A stretch of DNA of 64,000 nt, taken from the NCBI RefSeq assembly GCF_038592985.1, contig NZ_CP151951.1, positions 2,781,001 through 2,845,000 of the forward strand, in the 5' to 3' direction. Origin of the DNA: Paenibacillus sp. FSL R10-2782 (GTDB lineage Bacteria; Bacillota; Bacilli; Paenibacillales; Paenibacillaceae). Positions 26,889 to 34,384 of the stretch are shown here, in pieces. Numbering within the stretch: position 1 is the first letter of the stretch; every line of letters starts with the position of its first letter. The position numbers and the translations under genes were made by a program. The notes under the pieces are model-generated. The model saw only the letters and a program-made list of their open reading frames with translations, was not told the origin of the DNA and did no database searches.

Positions 26889-27198
26889 CCAAAGGATAAA
26901 GTCGTTTTATCTGAAGTAGGCGAAATTACCGATGAGTCTGAATTTCTGGGGAACATTTACGAAGTGTCTCAACTCGGGACGGCCGACGTGGAATTGGCCA
27001 GAGGTGATAAAATTGCTGATGCTACGTTCCTTTTCCCTTGCTACTCCGGATCCCTATACGAAGATCGAGGAGCATAAGGGCTACTCTATTTTGCAGTATG
27101 GAATGGAGGATGGCTATAGGGTAGACTTTGGTACGAAGCGCTCTATTGAGCTTCCCACGGTAGATGCAGCCAAGCAGCTGATCGATAATACTAATTAA
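26889..27198 (+). pseudogene. Unidentified coding remnant with frameshift
   Basis: One frame reads DKVVLSEVGEITDESEFLGN and YEVSQLGTADVELARGDKIA, then becomes closed; near 27040 the coding signal moves to another frame (PYTKIEEHKGYSILQYGMED, then GYRVDFGTKRSIELPTVDAA, stop at 27198). Composition and continuity suggest a single protein with one indel and no start. Family not recognised. Confidence 0.4.
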
Positions 27199-27813
27199 AC
27201 CAATAGAAGGTACTCCAATGCTGATAGATTAGTGTAAGCAAGGAATGGATAATAAACGAAACGTTTTGATACTGGTAAGAGGCCCTCTTCGAATTGAAGA
27301 GGGCCTTTTCTTTTTGAAAAGACAATGAAACGATTGCCGGACTTATCCCTCCCAGAAAAAATTTAAACCCTGTAGTAACTATTGTCCCTGGTGGAGCAAT
27401 GGTTAACCCGGGAAGGTGCACGTACCTGCCTTGGATGAATCGAGAGGCAGCTAAATAATCCAACCGGTTCGCTCGATAGGTATAAAATGACTCGATCAAG
27501 CCTCCAAGCCTGCGAGCTTCCCCGCGTAACACGTTGGCCAGTTCTGCCTAATTTTTTGCGGTACTCATATTTTTTGAGATTTTTGGAGTAAACTTTGAAC
27601 TTTTCACTTTATTTAGATAACGGGAAAAACAGGCTCCTGAATGGTTAGACACAGTAGCGATGGAATCCTGGAATATACAGAATCGGAGGTGCTTATAAGG
27701 AAGGATACGATATGATTCATCAAAAAATTTAAAATTCTCGCATCTCTGTTAGGAGCCTTTAAAGATTTTGACAAAAGAATATTGTAACAAAATCATAATG
27801 AGGAGGAATACAA
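27199..27813. other. Scrambled stretch without an intact gene
   Basis: The minus strand at 27350-27540 has an open frame reading RGEARRLGGLIESFYTYRAN and YLAASRFIQGRYVHLPGLTI, which looks like part of a protein I cannot name. At about 27727-27793 the plus strand reads IKKFKILASLLGAFKDFDKR with no usable start. A ribosome-like GAGGAGG at 27800 serves the next frame. Confidence 0.35.
27281..27305 (+). terminator. Terminator hairpin
   Basis: GGCCCTCTTC-GAATT-GAAGAGGGCC followed by TTTTCTTTTT. Confidence 0.85.
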
Positions 27814-28149
27814 ATGCAACAACAATGGATGGAAATGGTGAATCACGTAGTCGAATGGGGAAAGGGATTCCTTGGTCCAAGGGTTTCCAGGGTGCGAAAG
27901 AAACGGTTGAATTCGCCTGCAGCTGCCTCTGTGTCCACCCGATTTAAACATGCAATCAAGAAGAAGTTTAAAGCGAAACACAAAGTATCGCAGACGCAAC
28001 CGAAAATTACGCAAGTAAAGATTCAATTCAGCTATAATAATATGGCGCTTCGTCCTAGCAAAATAAAATCCCGCCAGTACTGGCGGGATTTTATTTTGCA
28101 TCGATCTGAAGGAGGCATGCCCCAACTACAGGACATTATTCAGATTTAA
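27814..28149 (+). CDS. Hypothetical basic protein of uncertain extent
   Basis: GAGGAGGAATACAA precedes ATG, so initiation is credible. The N-terminus MQQQWMEMVNHVVEWGKGFL is amphipathic; the middle is rich in Lys and Arg (FKHAIKKKFKAKHK). The last 30 codons run through a perfect 42-bp palindrome that is surely a terminator, so the original gene probably ended earlier and a frameshift or deletion lengthened the frame. From about 27853 another frame (MGKGIPWSKGFQGAKETVEF, then ACSCLCVHPI) is also open. I cannot decide which is real; function unknown. Confidence 0.35.
   Translation: MQQQWMEMVNHVVEWGKGFLGPRVSRVRKKRLNSPAAASVSTRFKHAIKKKFKAKHKVSQTQPKITQVKIQFSYNNMALRPSKIKSRQYWRDFILHRSEGGMPQLQDIIQI
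28058..28099. terminator. 42-bp perfect palindrome, probable bidirectional terminator
   Basis: GCAAAATAAAATCCCGCCAG followed by T and its exact complement, with no loop bases between the arms. T-rich outer arms on both strands fit a terminator used from either side. Confidence 0.75.
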
Positions 28150-28199
28150 ATTTGTTTTTCATTTCGACAATGAAAGACTCTAAGGCTTCAGGGAGGGTG

Positions 28200-28754
28200 C
28201 TATTTTCCGGTAGCATAGATGGCGCTCGTGATAACATTGAAGAGATGATCGGTCCGTGGCGCGAATGAAGGTTGGCCGACAAGCCAACCGAGCGCCGATA
28301 TCAGGGCGAACAAGTCGTCCCCATTCATATCGGCGCGAGCCGTTCCCTCGGTCTGAGCTCGGAGCAATAGTCGCTCGCCTGCTGAGTGCACCGCTGCGCA
28401 TGTAGCGTAAAGCGCGGAGTCCGGGTCCGCGTGGGCGCTCGCCATCAAGGCGACAACGCCGCTATAGCTTTGGACGAAAGCCACCTGTTCGCGAACCCAG
28501 GACACGAGCGCTTCGTCAGGTGGTTTCGACGTTTCGAGTTCGCCTGCCTTCTGCGTCAGTGCCTCCAGATTCGTACGCAGCAACGCTTCGAACAAGGCTT
28601 CCCGCGTCGGGAAATGACGAAGCAATGTGGCCAACCCGACGTCGGCCCGGCGGGCGATATCTCGCATGGACGCATCAACACCATGCTCGGCGACGACGTC
28701 ACGCGCGACTGCAAGTAGATGATTGTAATTTTTTCTGGCGTCGGCTCGCATCAT
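28200..28754 (-). CDS. TetR-family regulator (GC-rich, probably acquired)
   Basis: 184 residues after GAGGTGAAAAC. N-terminal helix-turn-helix: HLLAVARDVVAEHGVDASMR, then DIARRADVGLATLLRHFPTR. The ligand domain (LVSWVREQVAFVQSYSGVVA) is of the kind found with oxidoreductases in Proteobacteria and Actinobacteria. GC content is clearly above that of the surrounding DNA and the codon choice (GCG, GCC, CGC) differs, so transfer is likely. It is a candidate repressor of the SDR/NADP-reductase operon upstream, whose promoter carries GGATCA/TGATCC operators, though intervening remnants separate them. Confidence 0.85.
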   Translation of the reverse strand: MMRADARKNYNHLLAVARDVVAEHGVDASMRDIARRADVGLATLLRHFPTREALFEALLRTNLEALTQKAGELETSKPPDEALVSWVREQVAFVQSYSGVVALMASAHADPDSALYATCAAVHSAGERLLLRAQTEGTARADMNGDDLFALISALGWLVGQPSFAPRTDHLFNVITSAIYATGK

Positions 28755-29177
28755 GTTTTCACCTCACTCAAATAGCGAAAGCTTACTGTCACGATCAGGC
28801 GTTGGATTTTCCCTGCGTTCCCGATACGCGACTTTTCTCGGCATACGCCTAGTTATAACTTGATCTGTAAAAACCACAAAAAGATTTGTTTTTGGGACAT
28901 TCCATCGAAAGCTAATATGTCTTTCAGTATCAAAGAGAATGGATCTTAACTGTTCTTCTAATCGGTATTGATCAGCGACCTCTCATTTCTTCCCAACCAA
29001 GCGAAATTGAAACGTTAGTATTGCTTACGTAACATTATCCCTTAAGAATACCGAAGGCTAGTATGTGGTAAACCAGAAGCCAGGCTTTTATTATGAATCG
29101 AGGGCAGGCCGAATCCCTAAGGAGCCAGCCATTATCCAATATCAACTCCAATGTACTGCATTATCATTATATCAAAT
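28755..29177. other. Stretch without intact gene; coding remnant on the minus strand
   Basis: At about 28850-28983 the minus strand reads VADQYRLEEQLRSILFDTER, then HISFRWNVPKTNLFVVFTDQ, clearly protein-like, with a stop before it and no start. Family unknown. No other signal seen. Confidence 0.35.
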
Positions 29178-29430
29178 TCAATCTTCCTCGTCAGTATCTC
29201 CATCATTTCTTCCTTGGTCGTCATAGCCTTTCAACTTTTGTCCAATTACATCATTTCGCACTTGTTCACGGATGGTGTTCCAGTCGGATGAAGGTAAATT
29301 TGTTTTAAAAACCCCGAAAGATGCACCAACAGTATTGGGAGTAGATGCGTTGGTAATAGGTGGTCTAGGTATGTTGCGGTTTTTCGTCGATTCTACGATC
29401 TGCTTGAATTTTTTGATTTCATACCATCGA
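29178..29430 (-). pseudogene. Unidentified protein C-terminus at the edge of the GC-rich island
   Basis: The frame reads NASTPNTVGASFGVFKTNLP, then SSDWNTIREQVRNDVIGQKL and an acidic end (DDQGRNDGDTDEED). The composition matches the host. At about 29425 base composition jumps to high GC, so the upstream part has been replaced by island DNA. Family not recognised. Confidence 0.4.
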
Positions 29431-29441
29431 GCCAGCCGCAA

Positions 29442-29732
29442 GCGCGACGGGTGCAGGCCACGACCGAAGCTTCATCGTCTCGGCGCGGCGTCAAACCGTT
29501 CAGGCGTGAGCTGCGCAGCGCCTTAGCCCGACCCTCACGCCCGATCAGGTGCGCAAGCAGGAGTGCCATGGTCCGTCAGCTCCCCGAGTAGGGCGTCAGA
29601 CAGTCCCACAAGCGCGCACACGCCAGATGATCGGCAAGCGTCTGTCTACCGGCGTCGCCCTCGCTTCAATCAAACTGTGGCTGCTCTTTGTCCACGAGGC
29701 AGGATTGCATCGGAGTTTGCGATCACGATTCA
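29442..29732. other. GC-rich stretch without assignable gene
   Basis: Several overlapping frames are open on both strands, as expected at high GC, but none has a start site or a recognisable motif. Probably the degraded edge of the imported segment. Confidence 0.35.
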
Positions 29733-30332
29733 TCAGTCGAGCTTGACCAAATCCTTAAAGATCAGTTGACCCCAGCTATTCCCGCGCGCCTGCACAAGCA
29801 GTCCGCCTTCCGAAAGCCCGCCAAGTTTGATCGGCGCGAAACCGAGATTTTCCGCAAGCGCACCAATCTCCGCTGCTGCGCCGTCATCGTCGCTCGCCAG
29901 GAACACGACTCTCCTGCCACCATGAACGGCCGGATCTTGGTCAAGGACGGCAGCCACCAAATGGTTGAAGCCCTTGACCAATCGTCCACCAGTGAAGGCC
30001 TGCGCGACGAACTTGGAAGAAGGCTGTCCTCCCAGTTCCTCAGGGGGCACACCGTAGGCATTGGTCACATCGACGATGGTCTTCCCCTGCCAGGTAGGGA
30101 GCGCCTTCGCGACATCCGGGTGCGACTCGAAACGGACAGCCAAAAAGATGATGTCCGCCTTGACGGCGTCCGCCAATTTTTGGGGAATGATCTCTGGTCC
30201 GATCGCGGCCGCAGCGGATGCAAAGCTTTCCGGGTCGCGAGTGGTTGCAACGGATACTTCGATGCCGCTTCGGGCAAACGCCTTAGCAAGAGCCTGGCCG
30301 ATCTTGCCGAAGCCAATAATTGCGTAGCTCAT
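29733..30332 (-). CDS. NADP oxidoreductase, F420-dependent-like (NpoR/Fno fold)
   Basis: 199 residues; GAAGGAGAAGAATAT precedes the ATG. A Rossmann start MSYAIIGFGKIGQALAKAFA, then IIFLAVRFESHPDVAKALPT, KTIVDVTNAYGVPPEELGGQ and VKGFNHLVAAVL match the F420:NADP oxidoreductase-related family that is widespread in bacteria lacking F420, where it uses NADPH. It is GC-rich and reads like a proteobacterial gene. It follows the SDR gene by 75 bases on the same strand, so one transcript is likely. Substrate unknown. Confidence 0.88.
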   Translation of the reverse strand: MSYAIIGFGKIGQALAKAFARSGIEVSVATTRDPESFASAAAAIGPEIIPQKLADAVKADIIFLAVRFESHPDVAKALPTWQGKTIVDVTNAYGVPPEELGGQPSSKFVAQAFTGGRLVKGFNHLVAAVLDQDPAVHGGRRVVFLASDDDGAAAEIGALAENLGFAPIKLGGLSEGGLLVQARGNSWGQLIFKDLVKLD

Positions 30333-30407
30333 ATATTCTTCTCCTTCGGTTTACCACGCCCTACGGGCTCCTAATATCGAATGGAGTGACCGGCCGGGCG
30401 TAGCGTG

Positions 30408-31142
30408 TCAGATTTGCGCTAGACCGCCGTCGACGGCGACCTCGCTGGCGGTCATGAAGCTGCTGTCCGATGATGCGAGAAAGGCGGCCACCGCCCCAAT
30501 CTCCGCCGGATCAGCCATACGCTGGAGCGGAGTCATCGAGGCGAAGACTTTTTGGCCCTCCTCGCCTAGCGATTCCTTCGCGAGCTCGGTTGCCGTCGCT
30601 CCGGGCGACAGCACGTTTACCCGGATGCCGGTGCCCTTCAGGTCCTCCGCCCAGGTCCGCGCGAGGTTGCGCACTGCCGCCTTACTCGCGCTGTAGGCGC
30701 TCATTGCCGGGGCGCCCGTGGTGCCAGCGCTCGATCCCGTTAGGATGATCGAACCGCCCTGGCCCATCAGCGGTAGCGCCTTCTGGACCGTGAGGATCGA
30801 ACCCTTCACATTGGTGTCGAAGATTTCGTCAATGTGCTCAGCGGTGATCTCGCCGAGCGGAAGCTGGCTTCCCGCCCCGGCATTGGCGAAGACGATGTCG
30901 AGAGTTCCGCGCTCGGACTTCACCGCCGCGTAGAGTCGGTCGAGGTCGGCCAGATCGGAGACCGAGCCCTTCACCGCGCGGGCATTGGGCCCAAGGTCGG
31001 CCACAGCGGCGTCGAGCGCTTCCTGCCTGCGGCCGAAGATGAAGACGAAGGCGCCCTCCTCGATGAATCGCTTTGCTGCGGCGCGGCCGATGCCGGTAGC
31101 GCCCCCCGTGATGACTGCAACCTTACCTTCAAGCTTTCCCAT
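30408..31142 (-). CDS. SDR-family oxidoreductase (GC-rich, acquired)
   Basis: 244 residues, full length for classical SDR. Cofactor motif TGGATGIGRA near residue 13, FANAGAGSQ (NAG), catalytic Ser in ILTGSSAGTTG and YSASKAAVRN (Tyr-x-x-x-Lys), then GIRVNVLSPGATATE and a final VDGGLAQI. The Arg in FIFGRRQEAL suggests NADP(H) preference. Codon use is strongly GC-biased relative to the host. A consensus promoter with three operator half-sites lies directly upstream (31216-31288). With the NADP-reductase-like gene it forms a small imported redox operon. Confidence 0.92.
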   Translation of the reverse strand: MGKLEGKVAVITGGATGIGRAAAKRFIEEGAFVFIFGRRQEALDAAVADLGPNARAVKGSVSDLADLDRLYAAVKSERGTLDIVFANAGAGSQLPLGEITAEHIDEIFDTNVKGSILTVQKALPLMGQGGSIILTGSSAGTTGAPAMSAYSASKAAVRNLARTWAEDLKGTGIRVNVLSPGATATELAKESLGEEGQKVFASMTPLQRMADPAEIGAVAAFLASSDSSFMTASEVAVDGGLAQI

Positions 31143-31215
31143 GAATTTTCACCCTTTCGTTGTGTTGGACAGCATCTCTGGCCCATTTGCACAGATTGCT
31201 GTATCTTATGGATTT

Positions 31216-31253
31216 CACTGATCCAGTCACCGATTACTGTATTCGGATCAGTG
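31216..31253. promoter_or_regulatory. Second operator pair CACTGATCC / GGATCAGTG
   Basis: Inverted 9-base arms at 31216-31224 and 31245-31253 share the TGATCC core of the spacer palindrome and lie just downstream of the -10 box. Confidence 0.7.
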
Positions 31254-31258
31254 AACCA

Positions 31259-31288
31259 ATTATAATGGATCACTGATCCGTTTGTCAA
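31259..31288 (-). promoter_or_regulatory. Consensus promoter of the SDR operon
   Basis: On the minus strand TTGACA (31283-31288) and TATAAT (31259-31264) are separated by 18 bases. Both hexamers are perfect. Confidence 0.85.
31267..31279. promoter_or_regulatory. Operator GGATCACTGATCC inside the promoter spacer
   Basis: A perfect 13-bp palindrome between the -35 and -10 boxes of the SDR promoter, placed to block RNA polymerase. Confidence 0.75.
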
Positions 31289-31334
31289 GGCAACCATGCG
31301 AGCTGACGCCAGGAAAAATTGCAGTCATCTACTT

Positions 31335-31365
31335 GGGGTAGTACCAGCGTAGCTGACACCACCCG
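31335..31365 (+). repeat. Left terminal inverted repeat of the Tn3-type element
   Basis: Starts GGGGTAGTACCAGCGTAGCT and ends CACCACCCG. It differs from the right repeat at two adjacent positions (TA versus CT). Confidence 0.9.
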
Positions 31366-31413
31366 GTTAGTGGTGTCATCTATCGTTAGATCATTTGCCA
31401 AAGCAACCACTTC

Positions 31414-31690
31414 CTATCGAATGTAATTATCTAATGCTTTATTTAGATCGGACAGTACCTTTTCTTGATTTCCGTGGTGTACAGCGTCCACAACACAACT
31501 CTCCAAGTGATCCTTGAGGAGAAGTTTGGCCGCATTGTCTAATGCTTTCTGCACTGCGGCGATTTGTAGTAAAACTTCTGAACAATCACGGCCTTCATTT
31601 GTCATCTTCTTTACAGCTTTCACATGACCTTCGATTCTTGCTAATCGGTTAACGATTTGTTTTCGATACTTGTGTTCATGCGCGTGATCG
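31414..31690 (-). CDS. FrmR/CsoR-family repressor, 5' end uncertain
   Basis: The frame is open from about 31690 and reads HDHAHEHKYRKQIVNRLARI, EGHVKAVKKMTNEGRDCSEV, LLQIAAVQKALDNAAKLLLK and DHLESCVVDAV, ending DLNKALDNYIR. This is the four-helix DUF156 fold; the ligand pair Cys in RDCSEV and His/Cys in DHLESC are present, as in copper, nickel or formaldehyde sensors. A His-rich N-terminus suggests metal binding. No ATG in frame has a ribosome site; the first ATG in frame would remove the first helix, while another ATG at the right place is one base out of frame. The start may therefore be damaged. Confidence 0.75.
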
Positions 31691-31873
31691 TGGGGGTTAT
31701 TGAAAAGCGTCTTCTATTCTTGAGATTTTTCAAAAGTTCCGGTTATAATTTTGTAAACGGAAATATGGTAAGTTTGCCTCTCTGGCTAAAAAGAAATACG
31801 CTATACCATCTCTAGTTTTACATCTTTTGTTCCGATACTTACTGTTATAGGAACTTTATTTGGAGGGGATAAC

Positions 31874-32212
31874 ATGAAGCGAAATTGGGAACTAGACGAA
31901 TTAATCGAGCATTTTACGATCCTACCGAACGAAATGAAGTTGATCGAGAACAAAACCGGGGAAACCAGGATTGGGTTTGCCGTACTCCTCAAGTTCTTTC
32001 AAAATGAAGCCCGTTTCCCAACCCATAAGTACGAAGTTCCGAAAGCAGTGATCTCGTACATTGCAAAACAAATCTTCTCTGAGCCGGAATTATATGCTAA
32101 GTACGATTGGACTGGTCGTTCGATCACTTACCACCGAACGCAGATCCGGGAGTTCTTCGGGTTCCGCGAGGATACGATCGAGGATGCAGAGGAAATGACA
32201 GAATGGCTATAA
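31874..32212 (+). pseudogene. tnpA: Tn3-family transposase TnpA, N-terminal fragment
   Basis: ATG after TTTGGAGGGGATAAC. The 112 residues (MKRNWELDELIEHFTILPNE, ENKTGETRIGFAVLLKFFQN, YDWTGRSITYHRTQIREFFG) are the DUF4158 N-terminal DNA-binding region of Tn3 transposases of about 1000 residues. A stop at 32212 is followed in frame by [17 protein letters not shown], then all homology ends. The DDE catalytic region is absent. Confidence 0.88.
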
Positions 32213-32276
32213 ACCTGGCTAAAAAAGCAGGGCATTGATGACGCGCTGATTCAACCTTGTTCATGAAAGCAGAAAG

Positions 32277-32357
32277 TCGTTAGAAGTTTATTCAAAGCTG
32301 GCGATTACCGATGCACAAAATGAATATAACGAGGTTATTAATAAATTCCCTATTTAA
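32277..32357 (+). pseudogene. C-terminus of a TnpI-type tyrosine recombinase
   Basis: The frame [20 protein letters not shown] followed by INKFPI and TAA matches the tail of phage-type integrases after the catalytic Tyr region (HSSLEMTxxYxxL...). It lies 12 bases inside the right repeat. Tn3 relatives such as Tn4430 use a tyrosine recombinase of this kind (TnpI) for cointegrate resolution, so the parent element was probably of that branch. Confidence 0.6.
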
Positions 32358-32369
32358 TCCACTCGTTTG

Positions 32370-32400
32370 CGGGTGGTGTCAGCAGCGCTGGTACTACCCC
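32370..32400 (-). repeat. Right terminal inverted repeat of the Tn3-type element
   Basis: Read on the minus strand it starts GGGGTAGTACCAGCGCTGCT and ends CACCACCCG. The next base on the plus strand begins the ABC ATPase fragment. Confidence 0.9.
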
Positions 32401-32913
32401 AGACTGACGATCCTGCAATCGTTGATGGAACCGCTGGATCAGCTCAAAGGCTATGTTCCCTCCTATATGACGGGTATGCCTTCGGGACGTAGGGACATGG
32501 CCGAGCACTTGCTCGGTATGGTGAAGCTTCCCTCCAGCTATCTGGACAAGTATCCCCATCAGCTCAGCGGCGGGGAAAAGCAACGCGTAACCATTGCGCG
32601 TGCCATCAGCACCGAGCCGGATTTTATCGTGCTGGATGAGCCGACGGCCAGTCTGGATGTGACCACACAGGCCACCGTTCTAAATCTGCTAAAGGATTTG
32701 CAGGACGAACTGGGATTGGCATATCTCTTTATTTCCCATGACCTGGCAGCCGTACACTTTATGAGTGACCGAATCATGGTTATGAAAGATGGCAATGTCC
32801 TTGAGCATTTTTCCAAGGAAGCTTTATTTCACTCAGATCGCCATTCCTATACACAATCGCTACTGGAGGTTTTTTCAACATGTTGCCTTCCCACCGAGCC
32901 TATCTTGCTTTAG
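32401..32913 (+). pseudogene. Peptide/nickel-type ABC ATPase, 3' part only
   Basis: Starting directly at the Tn3 right end, the frame reads LTILQSLMEPLDQLKGYVPS, then the ABC signature YPHQLSGGEKQRVTIARA, Walker B FIVLDEPTASLDVTT and the switch FISHDLAAVHFMSD. Walker A and the first half are missing. It belongs to the DppD/DppF/NikE family that pairs with SBP_bac_5 binding proteins, so it is the other end of the operon begun at 25932. It overlaps the following MATE gene by 34 bases, showing that the exporter was part of the same operon. Confidence 0.88.
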
Positions 32914-34190
32914 CCATTCCTTTAATTATCTCAACGATTACGACCCCGCTACTCGGTGCGGTAGATACTGCGGTAATCGGTCATTTGAGCCATTCTGCCT
33001 ATTTGGGCGGTGTGGCAGTGGGTACTCTTATTTTCAATACTTTATATTGGCTGTTTGGCTTTCTGCGCGTTAGCACATCAGCTTTTACCGCACAGGCAGC
33101 CGGGGCTAAAAATAACGACCAGGGTATAGCTGCCCTCATGCGTCCGATGGGGATTGCTTTGGTGATCGGGGCCTTGTTCATACTGCTGCAAAAGCCGATT
33201 CTGCTCGCTTCTCTCAAGCTTATTCATCCTGCTGCGGATGTGGCGGCGCAGGCATCAATCTATTTTAACATTCGTATTTGGGGAGCGCCCCTCACACTGG
33301 TGAACTATGTACTGCTCGGCTGGCTAATGGGATTGTCTCGCGTAAAGGCGACACTGCTTTTGCAAATTTCCATGAATGTCATCAATATGGTGCTGGCTAT
33401 TGTATTCACACAAATCATGCAATGGGATGTAGCAGGTGTGGCTGGTGCTACTCTGATTGCTGAGGTCTTCGCATGTGTGCTGGGTTTTGTGCTAGTGCTT
33501 CGTTCGTCGGTCTGGAAAGCATGGAAGCGCAGCGGACAGCGGGATTGGCGGGGGTGGTTTGGAGCTTCGGAGCTGAAAAACGTCATGGCAACGAACCTTG
33601 ACCTTATGATTCGCACGGCTTGTCTGCTGACGATGTTTAATCTGTTTACATCGCGCAGTGCAGGCTTTGGAACCGATCAGCTTGCGGCCAACGCTATTTT
33701 GCTGCAAATCCACTACCTTATGGCTTACTTTTTTGACGGATTTGCCAACGCCAGCAGTATCATGACAGGTCAGGCTCGGGGTGCAAGGGATCAAAAAATG
33801 CTGCAAAGGGTTATTCATCTGTCCTGGTTCTGGACGCTTGTAACCAGCGTGCTGACGGGTGGGCTGTATTTTGCATTGAAGGAGCCGCTTATCCGTCTGT
33901 TTACCGATAACACTACCGTGATCAGCCTTACGGGTCCATATAACGGTTGGCTAGTCGCCTTTCCACTGGCCGCCGGACTGGGACTGGTCTTCTACGGTGT
34001 ATTTACAGGCATGACGGTGACGTACCCGATCCGTAATTCCATGCTCATTTCATTGGTCTTCTTTCTGATCTCGCTGTTCTGGTGCGTTCCACACTATGGG
34101 AATCATGGGCTTTGGCTCTCGTTCATCGTATTTGCTTTAGGGCGGTCGCTGTTTCTTGTGATCTATTTGCCTCGGTTGCAGAGGATATAG
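32880..34190 (+). CDS. MATE-family exporter (DinF-like)
   Basis: 436 residues; GGAGGTTTTTTCAAC lies inside the end of the ATPase frame and precedes the ATG, so translation was coupled. Twelve membrane helices in two halves; helix 1 carries PLIISTITTPLLGAVDTAVI and the family Asp. Other landmarks: RVSTSAFTAQAAGAKN and NASSIMTGQARGARD. The protein is close to the DinF branch. Its position as last gene of a peptide/nickel-type uptake operon recalls the layout of opine metallophore loci, where the exporter gene (an MFS there) sits at the operon end; that link is inference. The promoter has been lost with the operon front. Confidence 0.85.
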   Translation: MLPSHRAYLALAIPLIISTITTPLLGAVDTAVIGHLSHSAYLGGVAVGTLIFNTLYWLFGFLRVSTSAFTAQAAGAKNNDQGIAALMRPMGIALVIGALFILLQKPILLASLKLIHPAADVAAQASIYFNIRIWGAPLTLVNYVLLGWLMGLSRVKATLLLQISMNVINMVLAIVFTQIMQWDVAGVAGATLIAEVFACVLGFVLVLRSSVWKAWKRSGQRDWRGWFGASELKNVMATNLDLMIRTACLLTMFNLFTSRSAGFGTDQLAANAILLQIHYLMAYFFDGFANASSIMTGQARGARDQKMLQRVIHLSWFWTLVTSVLTGGLYFALKEPLIRLFTDNTTVISLTGPYNGWLVAFPLAAGLGLVFYGVFTGMTVTYPIRNSMLISLVFFLISLFWCVPHYGNHGLWLSFIVFALGRSLFLVIYLPRLQRI

Positions 34191-34295
34191 CAGCTGAGTG
34201 TGATTCAATACATCTGGAGACAACAGCGATTGGAGCAACGTTTCCTTTTGCGGAGCGTCTACTACAAACACCCGCTTTACATCACACTCAAAAGC

Positions 34296-34343
34296 AAAGG
34301 ATGTCCCATCAACCATCTATATGACGGCGTTGGGACATCCTTT
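34296..34343. terminator. Bidirectional terminator
   Basis: AAAGGATGTCCCA pairs with TGGGACATCCTTT, 13-bp perfect stem, between convergent MATE and catalase genes. Confidence 0.88.
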
Positions 34344-34384
34344 TATTTTATGGAGAAGCCTTGAAACTAACGTATGCAAATACC

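Larger units (their letters stand above)
31335..32400. mobile_element. Tn3-family transposon deletion derivative, 1066 bp
   Basis: The element is bounded by two 31-bp inverted repeats (29 of 31 identical) that begin GGGGTAGTACCAGCG on the outside, as Tn3-family ends do. Inside are a FrmR/CsoR-type repressor gene on the minus strand, the N-terminus of a Tn3 transposase on the plus strand and the last codons of a tyrosine recombinase of TnpI type. The transposase body is deleted, so the element cannot move itself. Flanking pentamers (TACTT left, AGACT right) do not match, so no target duplication is visible and the flanks have been rearranged. The right end abuts an interrupted ABC ATPase gene. 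Confidence 0.85.

Noticed and set aside
27350..27540. Possible tRNA gene in a stretch with short stems
   Set aside because: No cloverleaf with a T-arm GTTCGA-type sequence and CCA end could be laid out; the minus-strand frame looks like protein remnant instead.
29442..29732. Long overlapping open frames on both strands
   Set aside because: High-GC sequence keeps all frames open; none has a ribosome site or family motif.
31335..31380. The hairpin GACACCACC/GGTGGTGTC just inside the left repeat as an independent terminator
   Set aside because: There is no T-run, and the sequence is better explained as part of the Tn3-type terminal region.
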